Part shown: positions 41,870 to 55,033 of the stretch, one piece after another
Numbering within the stretch: the stretch's first letter is position 1
Layout of the letters: each line of letters begins with the position of its first letter
NCBI RefSeq assembly: GCF_050947335.1
Contig: NW_027473329.1
Coordinates: 2,232,001 to 2,296,000 of the forward strand
From: Megachile rotundata
Taxonomy: Eukaryota > Arthropoda > Insecta > Hymenoptera > Megachilidae
DNA: 64,000 nt
Direction of reading: 5' to 3'
Position numbers and translations under genes: made by a program
Notes under the pieces: model-generated
Seen by the model: only the letters and a program-made list of their open reading frames with translations
Told to the model about the DNA's origin: nothing
Databases searched by the model: none

Positions 41870-44440
41870 TCTCGTTTTGCACGAATTATGCTCATTTTCG
41901 CACGATTCAGCCTCTAGTTCGCACATATCCGCTGTAATTCGACTCTGTACTATCTAGTTATGTTAAGTTATCCTATCTGAGCACAATTCAACACCACAAT
42001 GAACAATTTTGCTCGTTTTGCACGAATTATGCTCATTTTCGCACGATTCAGCCTCTAATTCGCACATATCCGCTGTAATTCGACTCTGCACTATCTAGTT
42101 ATGTTAAGTTATCCTATCTGAGCACAATTCAACACCACAATGAACAATTTTCTCGTTTTGCACGAATTATGCTCATTTTCGCACGATTCAGCCTCTAGTT
42201 CGCACATATCCGCTGTAATTCGACTCTGTACTATCTAGTTATGTTAAGTTATCCTATCTGAGCACAATTCAACACCACAATGAACAATTTTGCTCGTTTT
42301 GCACGAATTTTGCTCGTTTTGAACGAATTTTGCTCATTTTCGAACGATTCAGCCTCTAATTCGCACATATCCGCTGTAATTCGACTCTGTACTATCTAGT
42401 TATGTTAAGTTATCCTATCTGAGCACAATTCGACACCACAATGAACAATTTTGCTCGTTTTGCACGAATTATGCTCATTTTCGCACGATTCAGCCTCTAA
42501 TTCGCACATATCCGCTGTAATTCGACTCTGTACTATCTAATCATGTTAAGTTATCGTAACTGAGCACAATTCAACACCACAACGAACAATTTTGCTCGTT
42601 TTGCACGAATTATGCTCATTTTCGAACGATTCAGCCTCTAATTCGCACATATCCGCTGTAATTCGACTCTGTACTATCTAGTTATGTTAAGTTATCCTAT
42701 CTGAGCACAATTCGACACCACAATGAACAATTTTGCTCGTTTTGCACGAATTATGCTCATTTTCGCACGATTCAGCCTCTAATTCGCACATATCCGCTGT
42801 AATTCGACTCTGTACTATCTAGTTATGTTAAGTTATCCTATCTGAGCACAATTCAACACCACAATGAACAATTTTGCTCGTTTTGCACGAATTATGCTCA
42901 TTTTCGCACGATTCAGCCTCTAATTCGCACATATCCGCTGTAATTCGACTCTGTACTATCTAGTTATGTTAAGTTATCCTATCTGAGCACAATTCAACAC
43001 CACAATGAACAATTTTCTCGTTTTGCACGAATTATGCTCATTTTCGCACGATTCAGCCTCTAGTTCGCACATATCCGCTGTAATTCGACTCTGTACTATC
43101 TAGTTATGTTAAGTTATCCTATCTGAGCACAATTCAACACCACAATGAACAATTTTGCTCGTTTTGCACGAATTTTGCTCGTTTTGAACGAATTTTGCTC
43201 ATTTTCGAACGATTCAGCCTCTAATTCGCACATATCCGCCGTAATTCGACTCTGTACTATCTAGTTATGTTAAGTTATCCTATCTGAGCACAATTCAACA
43301 CCACAATGAACAATTTTGCTCGTTTTGCACGAATTTTGCTCGTTTTGAACGATTCAGCCTCTAATTCGCACATATCCACTGTAATTCGACTCTGTACTAT
43401 CTAGTCATGTTAAGTTATCGTAACTGAGCACAATTCAACACCACAATGAACAATTTTGCTCGTTTTGCACGAATTATGCTCATTTTCGAACGATTCAGCC
43501 TCTAATTCGCACATATCCGCTGTAATTCGACTCTGTACTATCTAGTTATGTTAAGTTATCCTATCTGAGCACAATTCAACACCACAATGAACAATTTTCT
43601 CGTTTTGCACGAATTATGCTCATTTTCGCACGATTCAGCCTCTAGTTCGCACATATCCGCTGTAATTCGACTCTGTACTATCTAGTTATGTTAAGTTATC
43701 CTATCTGAGCACAATTCAACACCACAATGAACAATTTTGCTCGTTTTGCACGAATTATGCTCATTTTCGCACGATTCAGCCTCTAATTCGCACATATCCG
43801 CTGTAATTCGACTCTGCACTATCTAGTTATGTTAAGTTATCCTATCTGAGCACAATTCAACACCACAATGAACAATTTTCTCGTTTTGCACGAATTATGC
43901 TCATTTTCGCACGATTCAGCCTCTAGTTCGCACATATCCGCTGTAATTCGACTCTGTACTATCTAGTTATGTTAAGTTATCCTATCTGAGCACAATTCAA
44001 CACCACAATGAACAATTTTGCTCGTTTTGCACGAATTTTGCTCGTTTTGAACGAATTTTGCTCATTTTCGAACGATTCAGCCTCTAATTCGCACATATCC
44101 GCTGTAATTCGACTCTGTACTATCTAGTTATGTTAAGTTATCCTATCTGAGCACAATTCGACACCACAATGAACAATTTTGCTCGTTTTGCACGAATTAT
44201 GCTCATTTTCGCACGATTCAGCCTCTAATTCGCACATATCCGCTGTAATTCGACTCTGTACTATCTAATCATGTTAAGTTATCGTAACTGAGCACAATTC
44301 AACACCACAACGAACAATTTTGCTCGTTTTGCACGAATTATGCTCATTTTCGAACGATTCAGCCTCTAATTCGCACATATCCGCTGTAATTCGACTCTGT
44401 ACTATCTAGTTATGTTAAGTTATCCTATCTGAGCACAATT
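41870..44440 (+). repeat. Higher-order segment duplicated at 1,728-bp spacing
   Basis: The marker ctctgcactatc occurs at 42088 and 43816 (third relative at 46134) and the following cgacaccac variant at 42431 and 44159, both exactly 1,728 bp apart. This supports an approximately 1.7-kb tandem duplication of about 12 monomers. Limits are approximate. Confidence 0.65.
43311..43450 (+). repeat. Recombinant monomer with internal sub-repeat loss
   Basis: Starts like a 161-bp monomer (gcacgaattttgctcgttttgaac) but jumps straight to gattcagcctct, dropping the third sub-repeat. It also carries the ccactg variant that normally marks 161-bp monomers. It reads as a 161-bp monomer that lost one sub-repeat by slippage or unequal exchange. 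No other such monomer was noticed in the window. Confidence 0.7.
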
Positions 44441-47400
44441 CAACACCACAATGAACAATTTTCTCGTTTTGCACGAATTATGCTCATTTTCGCACGATTC
44501 AGCCTCTAGTTCGCACATATCCGCTGTAATTCGACTCTGTACTATCTAGTTATGTTAAGTTATCCTATCTGAGCACAATTCAACACCACAATGAACAATT
44601 TTGCTCGTTTTGCACGAATTTTGCTCGTTTTGAACGAATTTTGCTCATTTTCGAACGATTCAGCCTCTAATTCGCACATATCCGCTGTAATTCGACTCTG
44701 TACTATCTAGTTATGTTAAGTTATCCTATCTGAGCACAATTCAACACCACAATGAACAATTTTGCTCGTTTTGCACGAATTTTGCTCGTTTTGAACGAAT
44801 TTTGCTCATTTTCGAACGATTCAGCCTCTAATTCGCACATATCCACTGTAATTCGACTCTGTACTATCTAGTCATGTTAAGTTATCGTAACTGAGCACAA
44901 TTCAACACCACAATGAACAATTTTGCTCGTTTTGCACGAATTATGCTCATTTTCGAACGATTCAGCCTCTAATTCGCACATATCCGCTGTAATTCGACTC
45001 TGTACTATCTAGTTATGTTAAGTTATCCTATCTGAGCACAATTCGACACCACAATGAACAATTTTGCTCGTTTTGCACGAATTATGCTCATTTTCGCACG
45101 ATTCAGCCTCTAATTCGCACATATCCGCTGTAATTCGACTCTGTACTATCTAATCATGTTAAGTTATCGTAACTGAGCACAATTCAACACCACAACGAAC
45201 AATTTTGCTCGTTTTGCACGAATTATGCTCATTTTCGAACGATTCAGCCTCTAATTCGCACATATCCGCTGTAATTCGACTCTGTACTATCTAGTTATGT
45301 TAAGTTATCCTATCTGAGCACAATTCGACACCACAATGAACAATTTTGCTCGTTTTGCACGAATTATGCTCATTTTCGCACGATTCAGCCTCTAATTCGC
45401 ACATATCCGCTGTAATTCGACTCTGTACTATCTAGTTATGTTAAGTTATCCTATCTGAGCACAATTCAACACCACAATGAACAATTTTCTCGTTTTGCAC
45501 GAATTATGCTCATTTTCGCACGATTCAGCCTCTAGTTCGCACATATCCGCTGTAATTCGACTCTGTACTATCTAGTTATGTTAAGTTATCCTATCTGAGC
45601 ACAATTCAACACCACAATGAACAATTTTCTCGTTTTGCACGAATTATGCTCATTTTCACACGATTCAGCCTCTAGTTCGCACATATCCGCTGTAATTCGT
45701 CTCTGTACTATCTAGTCATGTTAAGTTATCGTAACTGAGCACAATGAACAATTTCGCTCGTTTTGCACGAATTTTGCTCGTTTTGAACGAATTTTGCTCA
45801 TTTTCGAACGATTCAGCCTCTAATTCGCACATATCCGCTGTAATTCGACTCTGTACTATCTAGTTATGTTAAGTTATCCTATCTGAGCACAATTCAACAC
45901 CACAATGAACAATTTTCTCGTTTTGCACGAATTATGCTCATTTTCGCACGATTCAGCCTCTAGTTCGCACATATCCGCTGTAATTCGACTCTGTACTATC
46001 TAGTTATGTTAAGTTATCCTATCTGAGCACAATTCAACACCACAATGAACAATTTTGCTCGTTTTGCACGAATTATGCTCATTTTCGCACGATTCAGCCT
46101 CTAATTCGCACATATCCGCTGTAATTCGACTCTGCACTATCTAGTTATGTTAAGTTATCCTATCTGAGCACAATTCAACACCACAATGAACAATTTTCTC
46201 GTTTTGCACGAATTATGCTCATTTTCGCACGATTCAGCCTCTAGTTCGCACATATCCGCTGTAATTCGACCCTGTACTATCTAGTTATGTTAAGTTATCC
46301 TATCTGAGCACAATTCAACACCACAATGAACAATTTTGCTCGTTTTGCACGAATTTTGCTCGTTTTGAACGAATTTTTCTCATTTTCGAACGATTCAGCC
46401 TCTAATTCGCACATATCCGCTGTAATTCGACTCTGTACTATCTAGTTATGTTAAGTTATCCTATCTGAGCACAATTCAACACCACAATGAACAATTTTGC
46501 TCGTTTTGCACGAATTTTGCTCGTATTGAACGAATTTTGCTCATTTTCGAACGATTCAGCCTCTAATTCGCACATATCCGCTGTAATTCGACTCTGTACT
46601 ATCTAGTTATGTTAAGTTATCCTATCTGAGCACAATTCAACACCACAATGAACAATTTTCTCGTTTTGCACGAATTATGCTCATTTTCGCACGATTCAGC
46701 CTCTAGTTCGCACATATCCGCTGTAATTCGACTCTGTACTATCTAGTTATGTTAAGTTATCCTATCTGAGCACAATTCAACACCACAATGAACAATTTTG
46801 CTCGTTTTGCACGAATTATGCTCATTTTCGCACGATTCAGCCTCTAATTCGCACATATCCGCTGTAATTCGACTCTGTACTATCTAGTTATGTTAAGTTA
46901 TCCTATCTGAGCACAATTCAACACCACAATGAACAATTTTCTCGTTTTGCACGAATTATGCTCATTTTCGCACGATTCAGCCTCTAGTTCGCACATATCC
47001 GCTGTAATTCGACTCTGTACTATCTAGTTATGTTAAGTTATCCTATCTGAGCACAATTCAACACCACAATGAACAATTTTGCTCGTTTTGCACGAATTTT
47101 GCTCGTTTTGAACGAATTTTGCTCATTTTCGAACGATTCAGCCTCTAATTCGCACATATCCGCTGTAATTCGACTCTGTACTATCTAGTTATGTTAAGTT
47201 ATCCTATCTGAGCACAATTCAACACCACAATGAACAATTTTGCTCGTTTTGCACGAATTTTGCTCGTTTTGAACGAATTTTGCTCGTTTTCGAACGATTC
47301 AGCCTCTAATTCACACATATCCGCTGTAATTCGACTCTGTACTATCTAGTCATGTTAAGTTATCGTAACTGAGCACAATTCAACACCACAATGAACAATT

Positions 47401-50400
47401 TTGCTCGTTTTGCACGAATTATGCTCATTTTCGAACGATTCAGCCTCTAATTCACACATATCCGCTGTAATTCGACTCTGTACTATCTAGTCATGTTAAG
47501 TTATCGTAACTGAGCACAATTCAACACCACAATGAACAATTTTGCTCGTTTTGCACGAATTATGCTCATTTTCGAACGATTCAGCCTCTAATTCGCACAT
47601 ATCCGCTGTAATTCGACTCTGTACTATCTAGTTATGTTAAGTTATCCTATCTGAGCACAATTCGACACCACAATGAACAATTTTGCTCGTTTTGCACGAA
47701 TTATGCTCATTTTCGCACGATTCAGCCTCTAATTCGCACATATCCGCTGTAATTCGACTCTGTACTATCTAATCATGTTAAGTTATCGTAACTGAGCACA
47801 ATTCAACACCACAACGAACAATTTTGCTCGTTTTGCACGAATTATGCTCATTTTCGAACGATTCAGCCTCTAATTCGCACATATCCGCTGTAATTCGACT
47901 CTGTACTATCTAGTTATGTTAAGTTATCCTATCTGAGCACAATTCGACACCACAATGAACAATTTTGCTCGTTTTGCACGAATTATGCTCATTTTCGCAC
48001 GATTCAGCCTCTAATTCGCACATATCCGCTGTAATTCGACTCTGTACTATCTAGTTATGTTAAGTTATCCTATCTGAGCACAATTCAACACCACAATGAA
48101 CAATTTTGCTCGTTTTGCACGAATTATGCTCATTTTCGCACGATTCAGCCTCTAATTCGCACATATCCGCTGTAATTCGACTCTGTACTATCTAGTTATG
48201 TTAAGTTATCCTATCTGAGCACAATTCAACACCACAATGAACAATTTTCTCGTTTTGCACGAATTATGCTCATTTTCGCACGATTCAGCCTCTAGTTCGC
48301 ACATATCCGCTGTAATTCGACTCTGTACTATCTAGTTATGTTAAGTTATCCTATCTGAGCACAATTCAACACCACAATGAACAATTTTGCTCGTTTTGCA
48401 CGAATTTTGCTCGTTTTGAACGAATTTTGCTCATTTTCGAACGATTCAGCCTCTAATTCGCACATATCCGCTGTAATTCGACTCTGTACTATCTAGTTAT
48501 GTTAAGTTATCCTATCTGAGCACAATTCAACACCACAATGAACAATTTTCTCGTTTTGCACGAATTATGCTCATTTTCGCACGATTCAGCCTCTAGTTCG
48601 CACATATCCGCTGTAATTCGACTCTGTACTATCTAGTTATGTTAAGTTATCCTATCTGAGCACAATTCGACACCACAATGAACAATTTTGCTCGTTTTTC
48701 ACGAATTATGCTCATTTTCGCACGATTCAGCCTCTAATTCGCACATATCCGCTGTAATTCGACTCTGTACTATCTAATCATGTTAAGTTATCGTAACTGA
48801 GCACAATTCAACACCACAACGAACAATTTTGCTCGTTTTGCACGAATTATGCTCATTTTCGAACGATTCAGCCTCTAATTCGCACATATCCGCTGTAATT
48901 CGACTCTGTACTATCTAGTTATGTTAAGTTATCCTATCTGAGCACAATTCGACACCACAATGAACAATTTTGCTCGTTTTGCACGAATTATGCTCATTTT
49001 CGCACGATTCAGCCTCTAATTCGCACATATCCGCTGTAATTCGACTCTGTACTATCTAGTTATGTTAAGTTATCCTATCTGAGCACAATTCAACACCACA
49101 ATGAACAATTTTGCTCGTTTTGCACTAATTTTGCTCATTTTCGCACGATTCAGCCTCTAGTTCGCACATATCCGCTTTAATTCGACTCTGTACTATCTAG
49201 TTATGTTAAGTTATCCTATCTGAGCACAATTCAACACCACAATGAACAATTTTCTCGTTTTGCACGAATTATGCTCATTTTCACACGATTCAGCCTCTAG
49301 TTCGCACATATCCGCTGTAATTCGTCTCTGTACTATCTAGTCATGTTAAGTTATCGTAACTGAGCACAATGAACAATTTTGCTCGTTTTGCACGAATGTT
49401 GCTCGTTTTGAACGAATTTTGCTCATTTTCGAACGATTCAGCCTCTAATTCGCACATATCCGCTGTAATTCGACTCTGTACTATCTAGTTATGTTAAGTT
49501 ATCCTATCTGAGCACAATTCAACACCACAATGAACAATTTTCTCGTTTTGCACGAATTATGCTCATTTTCGCACGATTCAGCCTCTAGTTCGCACATATC
49601 CGCTGTAATTCGACTCTGTACTATCTAGTTATATTAAGTTATCCTATCTGAGCACAATTCAACACCACAATGAACAATTTTGCTCGTTTTGCACGAATTA
49701 TGCTCATTTTCGCACGATTCAGCCTCTAATTCGCACATATCCGCTGTAATTCGACTCTGTACTATCTAGTTATGTTAAGTTATCCTATCTGAGCACAATT
49801 CAACACCACAATGAACAATTTTCTCGTTTTGCACGAATTATGCTCATTTTCGCACGATTCAGCCTCTAGTTCGCACATATCCGCTGTAATTCGACTCTGT
49901 ACTATCTAGTTATGTTAAGTTATCCTATCTGAGCACAATTCAACACCACAATGAACAATTTTGCTCGTTTTGCACGAATTTTGCTCGTTTTGAACGAATT
50001 TTGCTCATTTTCGAACGATTCAGCCTCTAATTCGCACATATCCGCTGTAATTCGACTCTGTACTATCTAGTTATGTTAAGTTATCCTATCTGAGCACAAT
50101 TCAACACCACAATGAACAATTTTGCTCGTTTTGCACGAATTTTGCTCGTTTTGAACGAATTTTGCTCTTTTTCGAACGATTCAGCCTCTAATTCGCACAT
50201 ATCCACTGTAATTCGACTCTGTACTATCTAGTTATGTTAAGTTATCCTATCTGAGCACAATTCAACACCACAATGAACAATTTTGCTCGTTTTGCACGAA
50301 TTTTGCTCGTTTTCGAACGATTCAGCCTCTAATTCACACATATCCGCTGTAATTCGACTCTGTACTATCTAGTCATGTTAAGTTATCGTAACTGAGCACA

Positions 50401-53400
50401 ATTCAACACCACAATGAACAATTTTGCTCGTTTTGCACGAATTATGCTCATTTTCGAACGATTCAGCCTCTAATTCGCACATATCCGCTGTAATTCGACT
50501 CTGTACTATCTAGTTATGTTAAGTTATCCTATCTGAGCACAATTCGACACCACAATGAACAATTTTGCTCGTTTTGCACGAATTATGCTCATTTTCGCAC
50601 GATTCAGCCTCTAATTCGCACATATCCGCTGTAATTCGACTCTGTACTATCTAATCATGTTAAGTTATCGTAACTGAGCACAATTCAACACCACAACGAA
50701 CAATTTTGCTCGTTTTGCACGAATTATGCTCATTTTCGAACGATTCAGCCTCTAATTCGCACATATCCGCTGTAATTCGACTCTGTACTATCTAGTTATG
50801 TTAAGTTATCCTATCTGAGCACAATTCGACACCACAATGAACAATTTTGCTCGTTTTGCACGAATTATGCTCATTTTCGCACGATTCAGCCTCTAATTCG
50901 CACATATCCGCTGTAATTCGACTCTGTACTATCTAGTCATGTTAAGTTATCGTAACTGAGCACAATTCAACACCACAATGAACAATTTTGCTCGTTTTGA
51001 ACGAATTATGCTCATTTTCGCACGATTCAGCCTCTAATTCGCACATATCCGCTGTAATTCGACTCTGTACTATCTAGTTATGTTAAGTTATCCTATCTGA
51101 GCACAATTCAACACCACAATGAACAATTTTGCTCGTTTTGCACGAATTATGCTCATTTTCGCACGATTCAGCCTCTAATTCGCACATATCCGCTGTAATT
51201 CGACTCTGTACTATCTAGTCATGTTAAGTTATCATAACTGAGCACAATTCAACACCACAATGAACAATTTTGCTCGTTTTGAACGAATTATGCTCATTTT
51301 CGCACGATTCAGCCTCTAATTCGCACATATCCGCTGTAATTCGACTCTGTACTATCTAGTTATGTTAAGTTATCCTATCTGAGCACAATTCAACACCACA
51401 ATGAACAATTTTGCTCGTTTTGCACGAATTTTGCTCGTTTTCGAACGATTCAGCCTCTAATTCACACATATCCGCTGTAATTCGACTCTGTACTATCTAG
51501 TCATGTTAAGTTATCGTAACTGAGCACAATTCAACACCACAATGAACAATTTTGCTCGTTTTGCACGAATTATGCTCATTTTCGAACGATTCAGCCTCTA
51601 ATTCGCACATATCCGCTGTAATTCGACTCTGTACTATCTAGTTATGTTAAGTTATCCTATCTGAGCACAATTCGACACCACAATGAACAATTTTGCTCGT
51701 TTTGCACGAATTATGCTCATTTTCGCACGATTCAGCCTCTAATTCGCACATATCCGCTGTAATTCGACTCTGTACTATCTAATCATGTTAAGTTATCGTA
51801 ACTGAGCACAATTCAACACCACAACGAACAATTTTGCTCGTTTTGCACGAATTATGCTCATTTTCGAACGACTCAGCCTCTAATTCGCACATATCCGCTG
51901 TAATTCGACTCTGTACTATCTAGTTATGTTAAGTTATCCTATCTGAGCACAATTCGACACCACAATGAACAATTTTGCTCGTTTTGCACGAATTATGCTC
52001 ATTTTCGCACGATTCAGCCTCTAATTCGCACATATCCGCTGTAATTCGACTCTGTACTATCTAGTTATGTTAAGTTATCCTATCTGAGCACAATTCAACA
52101 CCACAATGAACAATTTTGCTCGTTTTGCACTAATTTTGCTCATTTTCGCACGATTCAGCCTCTAGTTCGCACATATCCGCTGTAATTCGACTCTGTACTA
52201 TCTAGTTATGTTAAGTTATCCTATCTGAGCACAATTCAACACCACAATGAACAATTTTCTCGTTTTGCACGAATTATGCTCATTTTCACACGATTCAGCC
52301 TCTAGTTCGCACATATCCGCTGTAATTCGTCTCTGTACTATCTAGTCATGTTAAGTTATCGTAACTGAGCACAATGAACAATTTTGCTCGTTTTGCACGA
52401 ATTTTGCTCGTTTTGAACGAATTTTGCTCATTTTCGAACGATTCAGCCTCTAATTCGCACATATCCGCTGTAATTCGACTCTGTACTATCTAGTTATGTT
52501 AAGTTATCCTATCTGAGCACAATTCAACACCACAATGAACAATTTTCTCGTTTTGCACGAATTATGCTCATTTTCGCACGATTCAGCCTCTAGTTCGCAC
52601 ATATCCGCTGTAATTCGACTCTGTACTATCTAGTTATGTTAAGTTATCCTATCTGAGCACAATTCAACACCACAATGAACAATTTTGCTCGTTTTGCACG
52701 AATTATGCTCATTTTCGCACGATTCAGCCTCTAATTCGCACATATCCGCTGTAATTCGACTCTGTACTATCTAGTTATGTTAAGTTATCCTATCTGAGCA
52801 CAATTCAACACCACAATGAACAATTTTGCTCGTTTTGCACGAATTATGCTCATTTTCGCACGATTCAGCCTCTAATTCGCACATATCCGCTGTAATTCGA
52901 CTCTGTACTATCTAGTTATGTTAAGTTATCCTATCTGAGCACAATTCAACACGACAATGAACAATTTTGCTCGTTTTGCACGAATTTTGCTCGTTTTGAA
53001 CGAATTTTGCTCATTTTCGAAAGATTCAGCCTGTAATTCGCACATATCCGCTGTAATTCGACTCTGTACTATCTAGTTATGTTAAGTTATCCTATCTGAG
53101 CACAATTCAACACCACAATGAACAATTTTGCTCGTTTTGCACGAATTATGCTCATTTTCGCTCGATTCAGCCTCTAATTCGCACATATCCGCTGTAATTC
53201 GACTCTGTACTATCTAGTCATGTTAAGTTATCGTAACTGAGCACAATTCAACACCACAATGAACAATTTTGCTCGTTTTGAACGAATTATGCTCATTTTC
53301 GCACGATTCAGCCTCTAATTCGCACATATCCGCTGTAATTCGACTCTGTACTATCTAGTTATGTTAAGTTATCCTATCTGAGCACAATTCAACACCACAA

Positions 53401-54259
53401 TGAACAATTTTGCTCGTTTTGCACGAATTATACTCATTTTCGCACGATTCAGCCTCTAATTCGCACATATCCGCTGTAATTCGACTCTGTACTATCTAGT
53501 CATGTTAAGTTATCGTAACTGAGCACAATTCAACACCACAATGAACAATTTTGCTCGTTTTGAACGAATTATGCTCATTTTCGCACGATTCAGCCTCTAA
53601 TTCGCACATATCCGCTGTAATTCGACTCTGTACTATCTAGTTATGTTAAGTTATCCTATCTGAGCACAATTCAACACCACAATGAACAATTTTGCTCGTT
53701 TTGCACGAATTTTGCTCATTTTCGCACGATTCAGCCTCTAGTTCGCACATATCCGCTGTAATTCGACTCTGTACTATCTAGTTATGTTAAGTTATCGTAA
53801 CTGAGTACAATTCAACACCACAATGAACAATTTTGCTCGTAATGAACGAATAATGCTCACTTTCGCACGATTCAGCCTCTAATTCGCACATATCCGCTGT
53901 AATTCGACTCTGTGCTATCTAGTTATGTTAAGTTATCCTATCTGAGCACAATTCAACACCACAATGAACAATTTTGCTCGTTTTGCACGAATTTTGCTCG
54001 TTTTGAACGAATTTTGCTCATTTTCGAACGATTCAGCCTCTAATTCGCACACATCCGCTGTAATTCGACTCTGTACTATCTAGTCATGTTAAGTTATCGT
54101 AACTGAGCACAATTCAACACCACAATGAACAATTTTGCTCGTTTTGAACGAATTATGCTCATTTTCGCACGATTCAGCCTCTAATTCGCACATATCCGCT
54201 GTAATTCGTCTCTGTACTATCTAGTTATATTAAGTTATCCTATCTAAGCACAATTCAAC

Positions 54260-54264
54260 ACCAC
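54260..54264. repeat. Target-site duplication, left copy (accac)
   Basis: The five bases directly before the LTR equal the five directly after the element (61518-61522). Merging the two gives the normal monomer text caacaccacaatgaac, which proves insertion into a pre-existing monomer. BEL/Pao integrases usually make 4-6 bp duplications. Confidence 0.95.
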
Positions 54265-54479
54265 TGTAACCGCTCGTACGAAGTTACTCGCGTCGCGAAC
54301 TGATCGCACGGATTTTTTAACTCCGTGTCACGAGGTCGTAAATCTCGTGGCTTGTTTGGTTACGATCCTTCGCGACGCGCTGCTCTGCGGAATTAACTTT
54401 CGAGCAGTGATTGAAAGTGAGTCCGAACGATTGACTCCGGAAAATGTTTAAGTCCGTAACGTTGACTTATCGAAAAATT

Positions 54480-54537
54480 GTGTTGTCTTTGAATGCGCGA
54501 GATGTTCTGTGTTCTCTTTGAATGCGCGAGATGTTCT
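54480..54537. repeat. 29-bp direct tandem repeat in the 3' LTR
   Basis: Two adjacent copies (54480-54508 and 54509-54537) beginning gtgtt and containing tttgaatgcgcgagatgttct. The first copy has g at 54485 where the other three copies in the element have c, so that change most likely arose here. Tandem repeats in LTRs often act as enhancers; that role is inferred. Confidence 0.88.
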
Positions 54538-54578
54538 GTCCGAATGATAAAAAGGTTCTGTCGTACGATGTGTTCAGT

Positions 54579-54606
54579 CCTTAGCTCTCGATCGCGCGAG
54601 CTAAGG
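54579..54606. repeat. Perfect hairpin arms in the 3' LTR, broken in the 5' LTR
   Basis: ccttagctc (54579-54587) and gagctaagg (54598-54606) are exact reverse complements with a 10-base loop containing cgatcg. In the 5' LTR the first arm reads cttcagctc (61044-61052), so two of the only three LTR differences fall in this stem. Confidence 0.75.
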
Positions 54607-55033
54607 AGCCCTGGCGAAAGTTTTGGAAACACGCTGATTGGTCATCATTCGATTTTTGATTTTCCAATCAACGTGTCCCTTGACTTTCTCCCACCCTTCC
54701 GTTACGCCCTTAGCGCGTTTCTTTAGGAGGGTGGGACGGTACCAGAGCGTACGTGAGAAATCTGCAAGTCCGGCAACGCCGGGGTTTTTCCTCTGGGTCT
54801 CAGGCCCGATGGCCGTAAAGTACCGTAACGAATGTACCGTCGAAATGACCCTTCAGAATTACCGAATTTATGACAGGAATTGGCTATCGAGGACGAAACG
54901 AAACTAAAAATTTAACGCTATTGTACGAAAAAAGGTAAATGAGTATTGCAGGAAGTAAGGAAAAAGTCTTTCTCAAAAATAGCCTTTGTCGCGGACCTAT
55001 CATAAACTCTCCAAGCAGAATTCTCACGTACCG

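Larger units (their letters stand above)
1..54264. repeat. Satellite DNA array, 140/141/161-bp monomers (left block)
   Basis: Uninterrupted head-to-tail tandem repeats, all in one orientation, roughly 370 monomers (length divided by mean period). Each monomer carries the words gattcagcctct, acatatccgctgtaattcg, ctctgtactatctag, gttaagttatc, gagcacaattc and acaccacaatgaac in that order. Length classes are measured between successive gaacaatttt starts: 140 bp (1749 to 1889), 141 bp (1185 to 1326) and 161 bp (581 to 742). The 161-bp class has one extra copy of a 20-bp sub-repeat. Every monomer carries stops that close all reading frames, so the block is non-coding. There is no gene anywhere in it. 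The array starts before the window and is broken only by the retrotransposon at 54265. A centromeric or pericentromeric location is plausible for this kind of DNA but is not shown by the sequence. Confidence 0.98.

Noticed and set aside
1..54264. CRISPR-like regular repeats
   Set aside because: The whole ~141-bp unit is repeated with no unique spacers and no cas genes; it is a eukaryotic satellite.
1..54264. CENP-B box in the monomer
   Set aside because: The nearest text (attcgcacatatccgctg) starts with TTCG but fails the fixed A and the CGGG core, so it is not a match.
54393..54907. Three open frames of 77-89 codons in the 3' LTR, repeated at 60858-61372 in the 5' LTR
   Set aside because: They overlap on both strands, lie wholly in the LTR, show no domain, and are duplicated only because the LTR is duplicated.
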